Below, in pieces: positions 1-8,334 of a DNA stretch of 64,000 nucleotides. Both the position numbers and the translations under genes were made by a program. This stretch comes from Alphaproteobacteria bacterium. Its GTDB lineage: Bacteria; Pseudomonadota; Alphaproteobacteria; Sphingomonadales; Kordiimonadaceae. The stretch covers positions 78,865 through 142,864 of the forward strand of contig SBGU01000007.1 of assembly GCA_006226495.1 (NCBI GenBank), given 5' to 3'. The first letter of the stretch is position 1; every line of letters starts with the position of its first letter. The notes under the pieces are model-generated. The model was not told the DNA's origin and ran no database searches. It worked only from the letters and a program-made list of their open reading frames with translations.

Positions 1-82
1 CCCCCTGCTAATAGAAAGCCGTCAGCGAGCAAAAAGACTGACAAACAAAATGACAGCGAAACGAGACTGAAGGACCAACGCG

Positions 83-250
83 ATGAACAAGATGATGCAC
101 CTGACCCCGGCTTTGAGCACGATCAACAGTGCCACCCGGGAATTTGATGGCCTGATCGCCTGTTTCGGCCTGACGCGCAAGAGCGAGGAGCGCGCCCCGG
201 AAGCCGGTCGCCGCCAGCGTCGTCAAGCCCGCCGCCGCCGTCTTTCATAA
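83..250 (+). CDS. small basic protein upstream of pspA
   Basis: This is a 55-residue ORF with a modest AAGGA-type ribosome-binding site about 9 bases before the ATG. The C-terminal third is strongly arginine-rich (roughly residues 45-54) and the N-terminal half is mildly amphipathic. I see no membrane span and recognise no family. It lies 153 bases before pspA in the same direction, separated from it by a GC-rich hairpin, so it may be the first gene of the phage-shock operon or the end of an upstream unit that is cut off by the window edge. It could also be a chance ORF; the codon use is GC-rich but the peptide is short. Confidence 0.45.
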   Translation: MNKMMHLTPALSTINSATREFDGLIACFGLTRKSEERAPEAGRRQRRQARRRRLS

Positions 251-265
251 GGTCTTGTACCTTGG

Positions 266-297
266 GGCCCGGTTCCCCCTTCGTGGGGTGCCGGGCC
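266..297. other. GC-rich hairpin between the small ORF and pspA
   Basis: The arms GGCCCGG (266-272) and CCGGGCC (291-297) pair, and CCCC (275-278) pairs with GGGG (285-288) further in, leaving a CTTCGT loop. No T tract follows on either strand, so it is not a standard intrinsic terminator. It could be an mRNA-stability or processing structure at the 5' end of the pspA message. Confidence 0.5.
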
Positions 298-403
298 AGC
301 GAAAAAAGAGGCCAAAGCCCATTCGCTCAGTGAGGAAGTCCTAAAAAATGGCTCAAAAAAAGCCCGGGACACATAGCGAGGAAAAAACAGAAAGGACTGT
401 AAC

Positions 404-1138
404 ATGGGTATCTTCTCCCGCCTGACCGACATCATCAACTCGAACATCAACGCCATCCTGGACAAAGCGGAAGATCCGGAAAAAATCATCCGCATGGTGA
501 TCCAGGAAATGGAAGACACCCTGGTGGAAGTCCGCTCCAGCGCGGCAAAAACCATCGCCGACCGCAAGGATATCGAGCGCCGGCTGAGCAAACTGGCCCA
601 TGTCCAGCGCGACTGGGAGAAAAAGGCGGAACTGGCCATCTCCAAGGGCCGTGACGATCTTGCCAAAGGCGCGCTGATCGAAAAGTCCAAGGTTGCCGAC
701 ATGGCTGCCAACCTGGCCGACGAGCTGAAACATATCGACGAGGCGCTGGTGCGCACCGAAGAGGATGTGGTCAAGCTTGAAGCCAAGCTGCGCGAAGCCC
801 GTGCCAAGAAAGCCAGCCTGCAGGCGCGCCACAAGTCGGTATCGAACCAGGTGCGTGTGCGCAAGAACCTGTATGACAACCGCATCCAGGATGCGTTCGA
901 GCGTTTCGAGAAAGTCGAAAACCGCCTCGACCGTATGGAAGGTGAAGCCGAAGCCCTGGTTATGGGTCGCGGTGAAACCCTGGCCGAGCAGATCGGTGCC
1001 CTTGAAGCCGATGACGATATCGAGCAGGAACTGGCAGCCCTGAAGGCCCGCGCGTCCGGCAAGTCGACCGCATCGGTACCGGCCAGCGAACCGGCCCCGG
1101 CACCGAAAGCCCCCGCAAAAAAATCGGCGTCGAAGTAA
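404..1138 (+). CDS. pspA: phage shock protein A (PspA/IM30 family)
   Basis: The 244-residue protein has the PspA/IM30 architecture: an N-terminal amphipathic helix (residues 1-20) followed by charged coiled coils to about residue 220. The family binds stressed inner membranes, forms ESCRT-III-like oligomers and protects the proton-motive force. In gamma-proteobacteria it also restrains the activator PspF, which is not in this window. The tail beyond residue 222 is unusual, being rich in Ala, Pro, Lys and Ser, and looks like a flexible linker. An AGAAAGGA ribosome-binding site precedes the ATG. pspB and pspC follow in the same direction, so this is a compact psp operon. Confidence 0.95.
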   Translation: MGIFSRLTDIINSNINAILDKAEDPEKIIRMVIQEMEDTLVEVRSSAAKTIADRKDIERRLSKLAHVQRDWEKKAELAISKGRDDLAKGALIEKSKVADMAANLADELKHIDEALVRTEEDVVKLEAKLREARAKKASLQARHKSVSNQVRVRKNLYDNRIQDAFERFEKVENRLDRMEGEAEALVMGRGETLAEQIGALEADDDIEQELAALKARASGKSTASVPASEPAPAPKAPAKKSASK

Positions 1139-1179
1139 TTCGACGCCTCCCATAACAAGAATAAAGGGAGGCCAAAACA

Positions 1180-1401
1180 ATGGAAGTCGTACTGATACTG
1201 CTGGTGACCATCGTTCTGCCCGTGTGGATCATCTTCCACTATGTGACCAAATGGAAACAGATGAAGGGCATCTCGGCAGAAGACGAAGCGTCGCTTGGCG
1301 ACTTGCGGAATTCGGCCGACCGCCTGGAAGACCGCCTGCGTACCATGGAACGCATCCTTGACGATGAAGTTCCGGACTGGAGGAGCCGTCATCATGACTA
1401 A
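1180..1401 (+). CDS. pspB: phage shock protein B
   Basis: The 73-residue protein has one N-terminal membrane helix (about residues 3-22) and a cytosolic amphipathic/coiled-coil tail, matching PspB in size and layout. PspB and PspC act together at the inner membrane to sense stress and recruit PspA. The gene starts 41 bases after pspA behind an AAGGGAGG ribosome-binding site, and its stop overlaps the pspC start by 8 bases, so the two are probably translationally coupled. Confidence 0.93.
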   Translation: MEVVLILLVTIVLPVWIIFHYVTKWKQMKGISAEDEASLGDLRNSADRLEDRLRTMERILDDEVPDWRSRHHD

Positions 1402-1786
1402 CAATTTCAGCAAACGTCCCACCCGTCTCTATAAAGACCCGCGTCGCGGGCGTGTGATGGGGGTCTGTGCCGGCCTTGGTGACTATTTCAGCGTCAATGT
1501 CAGCGCGGTCCGGTTCGTCCTGATCATCGGTGTGATCATGAGCGGCGGCTGGCTCCTCCTGGGTTATCTGGCGCTCGGGTTTGCCCTCGATCCCAAACCG
1601 GAAGACCTGTACGCAGACACCCGGGAAGAGGAATTCTGGCGCCAGACCCGCCGGTCCCCGGACTATACCGCCGCCGAGATGCGCCGCCGGTTCCGCGACA
1701 TCGAACGCCGCACCGCCGACATGGAGGCCTACATGACCAGCAAGCGTTTCCGCCTGGAGCGCGAACTGAGGGCCCTTGAGGACTGA
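1394..1786 (+). CDS. pspC: phage shock protein C (PspC domain)
   Basis: The 130-residue inner-membrane protein has the PspC signature around residues 12-65: a basic stretch, the motif VMGVCAGLGDYF, then a hydrophobic segment. A charged cytosolic region likely to form a coiled coil follows. PspC partners PspB in stress sensing. I chose the ATG at 1394, which overlaps the end of pspB and has GGAGG at 1379-1383. The reading frame opens further upstream at 1295, but that would overlap most of pspB and has no support. A strong terminator follows at 1831. Confidence 0.93.
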   Translation: MTNNFSKRPTRLYKDPRRGRVMGVCAGLGDYFSVNVSAVRFVLIIGVIMSGGWLLLGYLALGFALDPKPEDLYADTREEEFWRQTRRSPDYTAAEMRRRFRDIERRTADMEAYMTSKRFRLERELRALED

Positions 1787-1830
1787 AGACACCTGACCTG
1801 CCTTTCCTGCCCACCGCAGTGAAAGCAAAT

Positions 1831-1868
1831 GGGTAGGCACCCCTACGGGAGCCTGCCCTCTTTTTTTT
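1831..1868 (+). terminator. intrinsic terminator of the psp operon
   Basis: The arms GGGTAGGC (1831-1838) and GCCTGCCC (1851-1858) form an 8-bp stem, extended inside by CCC/GGG pairing, followed by a run of eight T residues. Confidence 0.9.
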
Positions 1869-1935
1869 GGTTTTTATCCGGCCCGTTAAACGTTAGGCTC
1901 AGGCACTGGTCAGTGTCTGTGTTTCGAGCGAGTGT

Positions 1936-2490
1936 ATGATTCAAGCGATCAACGACAGCCCCATCTTTCGTGCGGTTTACGAGGTTTGGGACAGTCTCAG
2001 GGCGGATGGCGAAACGGTGCCGACGCGGGACAGGTTCAACCCCATGGCCCTGGGGGCTGTGTTGCCGAACGTGGTGCTGGTCGAACGCACGGAGCCAGGC
2101 TCCTACATCTACAGGGTTGCCGGCACGGCGGTGAATGAACGCATGAAGGTCGATGCGGTCGGTGTCAATATGCTCGACTATTTTGTCGCAGACGTGCGCC
2201 CGTTCCTGACCACCTGGTTCGAAGCCATGCTGTCGCACGCCTGTGGCACCATCACCCGCATGGACCTTGTGCATCAGAACGATCCCAAACGCTCGGTCCA
2301 GGTTTTAGGCCTGCCCATGTTCGGCAGGGGCGGCCACGGGGTCTATTATCTGTTCGGCAATGATGCCTGGCATCCGAAGGTTACCGACGATTATGGCCAA
2401 TTTGTCAATGCCGGCGGCCATTATCTCGAATGCCATGGTGTCGATATCGGCGCCGGAATCCCGGACCTGCCGAACGTCCCGGAAAACTGA
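1936..2490 (+). CDS. PAS_5-family protein, first of a tandem pair
   Basis: The 184-residue soluble protein matches the PAS_5 family (PF07310), which is common in alphaproteobacteria. Typical features visible here are the P-T-R-D-R-F-N-P-M block near residue 30, the V-L-V-E segment, and a conserved YxxxGTAxNER-like stretch near residues 55-70. No output domain is attached, so any ligand and partner are unknown. The downstream gene is a clear paralogue sharing blocks along its whole length, pointing to a tandem duplication. Neither gene has an obvious kinase or cyclase next to it. Confidence 0.85.
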   Translation: MIQAINDSPIFRAVYEVWDSLRADGETVPTRDRFNPMALGAVLPNVVLVERTEPGSYIYRVAGTAVNERMKVDAVGVNMLDYFVADVRPFLTTWFEAMLSHACGTITRMDLVHQNDPKRSVQVLGLPMFGRGGHGVYYLFGNDAWHPKVTDDYGQFVNAGGHYLECHGVDIGAGIPDLPNVPEN

Positions 2491-2565
2491 GGCCGGCCAT
2501 CGGCCCGGTTGCCTGACGGGTGCCACACGTCTAGGATGGTTGCAGGTCAGTTTGGGGGCATGTTT

Positions 2566-3132
2566 ATGAATGAAGTCGTTCGCCAGAACCGCGTTTTCAG
2601 TGCGGTCTATGACGTGTGGGACAAGCTGCGCAAGCCCGGCGAGTTGGTGCCCACGCGCGACAGATTCAACCCGATGGCCCTGTCTGAAGCGCTGCCCGAA
2701 GTCGTGCTGGTCGAACGGGTGGCCCGCGGGCGTTATGAATACCGGCTTCTGGGCACCGCCATCAACGAACGGCTGGGCGACAACCCGGTCGGCGTGAACA
2801 TGCTGGACTATTTTGCGCCAAAGGTGCGGGCATTTGTGACCGACTGGTTCGAAGCCATTGCCTTCCATCCCTGCGGCGCCGCCACGCGCGCCGACATGGA
2901 GTTTGAAAACGACCCCGACAGGTTTGTGCATGCCTTTGGCCTGCCGCTTTTGGGCAAGGGCGGCGAGGGGCAGTTCTATCTTTATTGCCATGACGCCTGG
3001 CGACCGCAGCCCGGCGACAATCTGGGCCATATCGTCAGTGTCGGGGGCAGCTATATCGAAACCGAGGCTGTCGACATCGGCGCCGGGCGGCCGCTCCTGC
3101 CCAATATGCCCGGATCGGGGCCTAAGCCCTGA
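2566..3132 (+). CDS. PAS_5-family protein, second of a tandem pair
   Basis: The 188-residue protein is paralogous to the preceding gene, with the same P-T-R-D-R-F-N-P-M-A block and the same GVNMLDYF and VDIGAG segments. I placed the start at the ATG at 2566, which has GGGGG seven bases upstream and gives the same N-terminal length as the paralogue. In-frame starts at 2560, 2536 and 2509 are possible but less likely. It converges with the MFS gene, and the two gene ends share a 12-bp direct repeat. Confidence 0.85.
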   Translation: MNEVVRQNRVFSAVYDVWDKLRKPGELVPTRDRFNPMALSEALPEVVLVERVARGRYEYRLLGTAINERLGDNPVGVNMLDYFAPKVRAFVTDWFEAIAFHPCGAATRADMEFENDPDRFVHAFGLPLLGKGGEGQFYLYCHDAWRPQPGDNLGHIVSVGGSYIETEAVDIGAGRPLLPNMPGSGPKP

Positions 3133-3159
3133 GTCTAAGTCCGGAGTCTAAGCCCTGAG
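3122..3159. repeat. 12-bp direct repeat at converging gene ends
   Basis: CTAAGCCCTGAG occurs at 3122-3133 and again at 3148-3159. The first copy holds the stop of the second PAS_5 gene and the second holds the end of the MFS gene. It may be a replication-slippage product. Confidence 0.7.
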
Positions 3160-4476
3160 CCGGTCCTCTTCCGCCACCACGGCGGCGGCGAACGCCTTCC
3201 GGCTCCAGGCCAGAAGGCCGATGCTCAGGGGTGTGGCAATAGCCGCCACCAGCGCCAGCGCGTAATTCAGCTTCATTTCGTCCCCGAACAGATGGTCGGT
3301 GAAAAAGCCGATCAGCCACGGGCCCGAGCCATAACCGATGATGTTGGTACACAGCACATAAAGCGCGGTCACCTGCCCGCGCATCTGGTTGGGGGTAATG
3401 ATCTGCAGGCCCGCAAAGGCAACTCCCGACGGCAGGTTCAGGAACAGGTTGGAAATGGCCAGCAGCCCCCATACGGTGGTCGTATCCGCCACAAAGGGCG
3501 TGATGATGGCGGGAATGGCAAAACCAAGCGGCGACACCAGAAGCGCCCTGATATGGGCATCCTTGCGGCCCTGGCTGTACCAGCGGTCGGCCAGCCAGCC
3601 GCCGAGGATCAGGCCCATGGGGCCGGTGATCACCGAAATGATGCCGAAGACGACCCCCACCTGGCCCGGCGCCACATCATGGAAGCGCGCAAAAAAGAAA
3701 GCGAGGAAGATAAGGGTGCCAAAACCCAGCATGGCGATGGCGGACACACCAAAAAAGATGCCGCCATAGGCCCGGAAGCGCGATCCGACAAAGGCCAGCA
3801 CCTCGCGTACCGGCAGGGCGGCTGCCGTGCCCTTCAGGCCCTTGCGTTCCGGTTCGCGGACGGTGGCCATCAGGACGGTCAGCAAAATGCCGGGCAGGCC
3901 GACAATCAGCATGGCCTTTTGCCAGGTGGCGATTTCGCCGACACCAGGCAGGACAACGGCCGGCATCTCGCTGGCCACGCCGATGACATAACCGCCGACA
4001 ATAAAGGCCAGCGCCGAGCCGACGGGAATACCCATGGAATAGACGCTCAGCGCCATGGCCAGCCGGTGCGCCGGGAAACTGTCGGCCAGCAGCGAATTGG
4101 CCGCGGGCGCCAGGGTGGCTTCCCCGACCCCGACCCCGATGCGCATCAGGAACAGTTGTCCGTAATTGCGTGCCAGGGCGCCCATGGCGGTCATCACGCT
4201 CCAGACCAGAAGGCCAACCGCGATCAGGCCGCGCCGGCTGCGGCTGTCGGCGATGCGGGCGCAAAACAGCCCGAAGAATGTGTAGAAAACCGCAAAGGCA
4301 TAGCCGGTCAGGATGCCGAATTCGGTGTCGCTGATCTGGAAGTCGGCTTTGATCATGGGGCCAAGCAGCCCGAGAATCTGGCGGTCGATGAAAGAAAAGG
4401 TATAGATAACCAGCAGCAGAAATACCATGTACCAGGCATAGGCTGGTTTCGGATAACCGGTCGGCCGGTCTGACAT
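3148..4476 (-). CDS. MFS transporter (Spinster-like subgroup)
   Basis: The 442-residue integral membrane protein has about 12 hydrophobic helices. The first carries the FIDRQILGLL segment typical of Spns/hexuronate-type MFS carriers. The loop after helix 2 has the RxADxxSRRxLI form of the MFS signature, and VGVGEATLAPAANSLLAD lies in helices 4-5. The substrate is unknown; relatives move lipids, organic acids or sugar acids. I chose the ATG at 4476, with GGGGGAG just upstream, over a 16-residue extension that has no ribosome-binding site. It is monocistronic and diverges from sufE. Confidence 0.85.
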   Translation of the reverse strand: MSDRPTGYPKPAYAWYMVFLLLVIYTFSFIDRQILGLLGPMIKADFQISDTEFGILTGYAFAVFYTFFGLFCARIADSRSRRGLIAVGLLVWSVMTAMGALARNYGQLFLMRIGVGVGEATLAPAANSLLADSFPAHRLAMALSVYSMGIPVGSALAFIVGGYVIGVASEMPAVVLPGVGEIATWQKAMLIVGLPGILLTVLMATVREPERKGLKGTAAALPVREVLAFVGSRFRAYGGIFFGVSAIAMLGFGTLIFLAFFFARFHDVAPGQVGVVFGIISVITGPMGLILGGWLADRWYSQGRKDAHIRALLVSPLGFAIPAIITPFVADTTTVWGLLAISNLFLNLPSGVAFAGLQIITPNQMRGQVTALYVLCTNIIGYGSGPWLIGFFTDHLFGDEMKLNYALALVAAIATPLSIGLLAWSRKAFAAAVVAEEDRLRA

Positions 4477-4621
4477 AAAGCTCCCCCGTGCTGCGTGGCG
4501 CGTGTCGGACCCGGCCACAGACATTTTGCCTTTTCACAGGGCCGCCGATCCGATAGACACTGGCGTCATTAGGTTCGCCTTGTGGGCGGCCTGTCAAGGA
4601 CGAGTTGGAACGGGATACCGC

Positions 4622-5038
4622 ATGAGCCTCGCAGATACATCGCTGGACGACGTTCTGGACACTTTCGATTTTCTCGACGACTGGGAAGAACGCTACCGGT
4701 ATGTCATCGACCTCGGGCGCAAGCTGCCGCCGCTCGATGCCTCCGAGATGACCGACACCTACAAGGTGCGCGGCTGCCAAAGCCAGGTCTGGCTGGTGCC
4801 GGACGTGGATGCGGATGGCCGCATCAACCTGCGCGGCGACAGCGACGCCCATATCGTCAAGGGCCTGGTGGCCTTGATGCTGCTCATTTATTCCGGCAAG
4901 ACACCGGCTGAAATCCTGGCCACCGACGCCCGCGCGATCCTCGACCGCATGGGCCTGTCGGCGCACCTGTCGCCCATGCGCGCCAACGGCCTGTTTTCCA
5001 TGGTCGAACGCATCCGGGACATGGCCGAAGCCGCCTGA
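4622..5038 (+). CDS. sufE: cysteine desulfuration protein SufE
   Basis: The 138-residue protein fits the SufE family, which accepts persulfide sulfur from a SufS-type cysteine desulfurase and passes it to Fe-S cluster scaffolds. The acceptor cysteine lies in the conserved VRGCQSQVW motif (Cys52). The downstream GDSDAHIVKGLVALML stretch is also family-typical. The start at 4622 gives normal length; a 40-residue upstream extension in the same frame is unsupported. No sufS or sufBCD genes are nearby, which is common for stand-alone sufE in alphaproteobacteria. Confidence 0.93.
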   Translation: MSLADTSLDDVLDTFDFLDDWEERYRYVIDLGRKLPPLDASEMTDTYKVRGCQSQVWLVPDVDADGRINLRGDSDAHIVKGLVALMLLIYSGKTPAEILATDARAILDRMGLSAHLSPMRANGLFSMVERIRDMAEAA

Positions 5039-5062
5039 CCGGGCGGGCTGAAACCCGGCATG

Positions 5063-5094
5063 AAAAAAGGGGCCGCAGGGGCCCCTTTTCTTTT
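5063..5094. terminator. bidirectional terminator between sufE and the NSS gene
   Basis: AAAAGGGGCC (5065-5074) pairs with GGCCCCTTTT (5080-5089), and T-rich sequence follows on the plus strand. The A run gives a T tract on the minus strand. It serves two convergent genes. Confidence 0.88.
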
Positions 5095-5111
5095 GTCTGT
5101 GTGCTTTTGCC

Positions 5112-6494
5112 TCAGCCGGCCATCATCGGCGCGATGATGGTGTCATAGATGATGTTGGCGAACACGGCGAAGATCGCGACCGGGCAGATGAACCGCACCA
5201 GGAAATACCAGATGCGGAACGACCGGTCCTCGATCGCCAGTTCGTCCATCATCGCCTTGCGGCTGACGAACCAGCCGACAAAGATCATCATGAACATGGC
5301 GCCCACGGGCATGATGATATTGTTGGTCAGGTAATCCTTCACATCCATGATCGACATGCCGCCGAAGAAATGCACGTCGCCCAAGAGGTTGCCCGGCTGG
5401 CCGAAGGACGACAGGGTGCCCAGAAGGAAGGCCAGCAAACCGATGATGGCGGTCACCTTCTTGCGGTCCATGCCCGTGCGTTCCTCGATATAGGATACAC
5501 CCGGCTCCAGAAGCGAGATCGAGCTGGTGATCGCGGCCACGGCCAGAAGTGCGAAGAACAGGGTGCCAACCACGATGCCCAGCGGCATCTGGCCAAAGGC
5601 GATCGGCAGGGTCATGAACACCAGGCCGCCACCGCCGCCCGGGTTCAGGCCATAGGCGAACACGATCGGGAAGATGGCAAGGCCGGCCATCAGGGCCACG
5701 GCACTGTCGGCGGCGGCGATGGTGATGGCCGATTTCGGGATGTTCACATCCTTCGGCAGGTAGGAACCATAGGTCATGATCGAGCCCATCGCCAGAGAGA
5801 GCGAGAAGAAGGAAAGCCCGAGGGCGTTCAGGATCTTGTCGCCGGTCAGGGCGTGGAAGTTCGGCTCGAACAGGAACGCCAGCGCCTGGGTGAACTCGCC
5901 GGTTACACCGGAATAGACGACCAGCAAGAGCAGGATCACAAACAGCGCCGGCATCAGCACGGTCACGGCCTTCTCAAGCCCGCCCTGCACGCCGCGCGCC
6001 ACGATGCCCACGGTAATGGCCATGAAGCAGAAATGCGCGATGATCGGTTTCACCGGATCGGCGATGAAGGTCAGGAACGTCTCGGTCGATGCGGCGGCAT
6101 CAAGGCCGGCGAAACCCGATGCGGCTTTCACCATATAGGCCAGCACCCAGCCGCCCACCAGCGAATAGAAGCTGATGATGATGAAGGCGCCAATGATGCC
6201 GGACCAGCCCAGCAGGCCCCACAGCTTGCTGCGGCCCTCTTCCTCGGCGATCGACTTCATGGTCATGACCGGCGACTTCTGGCCGCGGCGGCCCAGCGAC
6301 AGCTCGGCCACAAGGCACGGCACACCGATCACCAGTACAAACAACAGATACAGGATCACAAAGGCGCCACCGCCGCCTTCGCCTGCCTCATACGGAAATT
6401 TCCAGATATTGCCCAGCCCGACGGCGCTGCCGACGGCGGCCATGATAAATGCCCAGCGCGAAGACCATTGCGCATGTTGTGCAGATCCAGCCAT
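5112..6494 (-). CDS. sodium-dependent transporter, NSS/SNF family
   Basis: The protein of about 460 residues belongs to the neurotransmitter:sodium symporter family (LeuT, MhsT, TnaT relatives), which imports amino acids or similar solutes with Na+. The first helix carries the diagnostic motif VGSAVGLGNIWKFPY with the Na+/substrate-binding glycines, and about 11-12 hydrophobic segments follow. The start at 6494 is chosen because GGGGAG lies 10 bases upstream. Further ATG (6503) and TTG (6512) codons in frame would add 3-6 residues. The substrate cannot be read from the sequence. It ends at the shared terminator with sufE. Confidence 0.92.
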   Translation of the reverse strand: MAGSAQHAQWSSRWAFIMAAVGSAVGLGNIWKFPYEAGEGGGGAFVILYLLFVLVIGVPCLVAELSLGRRGQKSPVMTMKSIAEEEGRSKLWGLLGWSGIIGAFIIISFYSLVGGWVLAYMVKAASGFAGLDAAASTETFLTFIADPVKPIIAHFCFMAITVGIVARGVQGGLEKAVTVLMPALFVILLLLVVYSGVTGEFTQALAFLFEPNFHALTGDKILNALGLSFFSLSLAMGSIMTYGSYLPKDVNIPKSAITIAAADSAVALMAGLAIFPIVFAYGLNPGGGGGLVFMTLPIAFGQMPLGIVVGTLFFALLAVAAITSSISLLEPGVSYIEERTGMDRKKVTAIIGLLAFLLGTLSSFGQPGNLLGDVHFFGGMSIMDVKDYLTNNIIMPVGAMFMMIFVGWFVSRKAMMDELAIEDRSFRIWYFLVRFICPVAIFAVFANIIYDTIIAPMMAG

Positions 6495-6610
6495 GGAACC
6501 CATTCTCCCCAACTATGTTTATTTGTCAGTCCCGCTTCCCCAGCCTGCGGGTGTGAATCGGGCGCCATCATAGGGGCAGCTTGGCCGTTGGGCCAGCCTG
6601 AAAATGGTTG

Positions 6611-6632
6611 GGGCCGGGGCGGTGCCCGGCCC
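6611..6632. other. GC-rich hairpin downstream of the SPOR lipoprotein gene
   Basis: GGGCCGGG (6611-6618) pairs with CCCGGCCC (6625-6632) around a six-base loop. The minus-strand exit sequence (CAACCATTTT) is only weakly T-rich. It could end the carbonic anhydrase/SPOR transcript. Tandem CAGGGCCGGGGT-type repeats lie between it and the gene end (about 6660-6705). Confidence 0.5.
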
Positions 6633-6695
6633 GGTTTCTTGCTGCTTGGCGGCGCAGTATCAGGGCCGGGGTCAGGGCCGGGGTCAGGCCCGGGA

Positions 6696-7514
6696 TCAGG
6701 ACTGGGTGTCAAGCACCGCGCAGTAGGCCCCCTGGCTCTTGATGCTGTTGCACAGGGCCCTGGCTTCGTCCCGGCTGTCGACCCGCACACCGATGCGGAT
6801 GGCAAGGCCGTTCACGTCCACTTCCCACTGGTCCAGCACGCCGGCCAGTGCCGGAAACTGTTTTTCGAGCGTCACCTTGTTTTCGCGCACATGGTCGACC
6901 GACCGGTAGGACGCCAGATGCACGAACCAGCGCCCGAGCGGGGTCTGGGACGACGGACGGGTCACGGTCATCGGGCTCGTGTTCGCCGATGCCCGGTGTA
7001 CGACAGCACCGCTTGTGGTGCCGCTTGCCGGGTTTGTGCTCGACAGGCTGGGCAGGCCGTCCCCCAGCCGGGTCGCGGGTGCCATGGCGACATCCATGGC
7101 CTGCAATGTGCGGGCGATCATGGCCAGGTGTTTGCCGGCTTCTTCCGAAATCGGGCCGTTGGCCTTGTATTCCTTGCCGCAGCGGATACTGACCCAGTCG
7201 TCATAACCCGCGCTCATCAGGTCGGCATACATGCGGCGCGCGCGCACGGCCTGGCCGGCTTCCTCAAGCGCAAGCGCGGTATAAAAACGGTCGGACGGCG
7301 CGGCCAGCGGTTCGGCCGCCATGGTCAGGACCGCGTCGGCCGCGCGGCCTTCACACAGCGCCGCCTGCACGGTGGCGGGCGCGCTGCGCACCTTGGCGCC
7401 AGGCGTCACGCGCGCGGGCGACGGGCCGTCCATACAGGCCGACAGGGTCAAAAGCGACATCAGGCCGGCAATCGCAAGCCGGCTGGTGATCTTGTTGTTA
7501 TTGTGTTTGTGCAT
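6696..7514 (-). CDS. SPOR-domain lipoprotein
   Basis: The 272-residue protein begins with a lipoprotein signal peptide: basic residues, a hydrophobic core, and the lipobox LSAC with Cys27 as the lipidation site. The C-terminal 80 residues (about 190-272) form a SPOR domain, recognisable from the start RWFVHLASYRS through to residues around GAYCAVL. SPOR domains bind denuded peptidoglycan at septa, and the middle region resembles a short helical repeat. The start overlaps the end of the carbonic anhydrase gene by 17 bases, so the two are likely cotranscribed. A link between periplasmic CO2 chemistry and the wall is only a guess. Confidence 0.82.
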   Translation of the reverse strand: MHKHNNNKITSRLAIAGLMSLLTLSACMDGPSPARVTPGAKVRSAPATVQAALCEGRAADAVLTMAAEPLAAPSDRFYTALALEEAGQAVRARRMYADLMSAGYDDWVSIRCGKEYKANGPISEEAGKHLAMIARTLQAMDVAMAPATRLGDGLPSLSSTNPASGTTSGAVVHRASANTSPMTVTRPSSQTPLGRWFVHLASYRSVDHVRENKVTLEKQFPALAGVLDQWEVDVNGLAIRIGVRVDSRDEARALCNSIKSQGAYCAVLDTQS

Positions 7515-8238
7515 CGAGGATGATCCGGTTGTTGCGGGCGGCGCGCGGACGGGCCGTATCGCCGGTAATGCCCTTCAGGGCGCCAATCTGCTGTTCCGAA
7601 AATTCGACCGGGGCCTTCAGCACATACCAGTTCACGCCTTCGGCGCACGGCGGTGTGGTCATGGACCCCATGTAGCGGTAATAGGATTTGTCGTTCGGCA
7701 TCAGGTCGCGGGCGTTGATCTTGATGTCAGGCCGGCTTGTGTTCTGGTCGGGCTCCAGGGGCAGGTTCGGCCAGATTTCCTCGGCCGCCGGGTTGGCCGC
7801 CCCCGCGCGCACCAGCACGGCCACAGTGGCCACGCTGCCATCGGCGGCGACATGGTCGAAATGAATTTCCATCGGGAAGATCGCATCCATCACCGAATGT
7901 TCGCTGGGTGTATGGAAATGGAAGCCGGCCAGTTGGTAACGCTTGTTGCCAACCACCAGGAAACTGCCGCCGGGATAGTCCATGCGGATGCCGTGCCGGT
8001 CGTTGAACAACGCCAAGGGCGCAACCTGATACTGCATGTCCAGCCGGTGCATCAGCGCCGGTTCGGTGCCTTCGATATCGATGGGGGACTGCATGGTGCC
8101 AACCGCACAGGTGCCGCCCCAGGATGCGGGGCCGGCGCCGCCATAGCTCCAGTTATCGTCGGCCAGGGCCGGTGCCGCGGCTGCCACAACAAGGGCCGAA
8201 AGGCCGGCGAATGCGCCAAGCGCTTGTGTGCGAAGCAT
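7498..8238 (-). CDS. alpha-class carbonic anhydrase, periplasmic
   Basis: The 246-residue precursor has a clear Sec signal peptide, cleaved after the AxA near residue 26. It carries the alpha-carbonic-anhydrase core: QSPIDI near residue 50, the zinc ligands His107 and His109 in FHFHTPSEH, the third ligand His126 in MEIHFDH, and the late TTPPC motif. Cys44 and the TTPPC cysteine would form the usual disulfide. It interconverts CO2 and bicarbonate in the periplasm. It is the first gene of a two-gene unit with the SPOR lipoprotein. Confidence 0.95.
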   Translation of the reverse strand: MLRTQALGAFAGLSALVVAAAAPALADDNWSYGGAGPASWGGTCAVGTMQSPIDIEGTEPALMHRLDMQYQVAPLALFNDRHGIRMDYPGGSFLVVGNKRYQLAGFHFHTPSEHSVMDAIFPMEIHFDHVAADGSVATVAVLVRAGAANPAAEEIWPNLPLEPDQNTSRPDIKINARDLMPNDKSYYRYMGSMTTPPCAEGVNWYVLKAPVEFSEQQIGALKGITGDTARPRAARNNRIILDAQTQ

Positions 8239-8334
8239 AAATTTCCTCCCAATGCCGGGCGTTGCTGGTGGCGGGCCCGGTGTCGAACTGTGCCACAGGT
8301 TCGCCTGGACAAGGCTACTATGGCGCCGCGCCGA

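Noticed and set aside
1..82. Sigma-54 promoter for the psp operon
   Set aside because: No TGGCAC-N5-TTGC-type element is visible in the first 82 bases or in the pspA leader.
5370..7523. Long plus-strand frame across the NSS and SPOR genes
   Set aside because: It spans two clearly identified minus-strand genes and their intergenic hairpin; the composition is atypical for protein.
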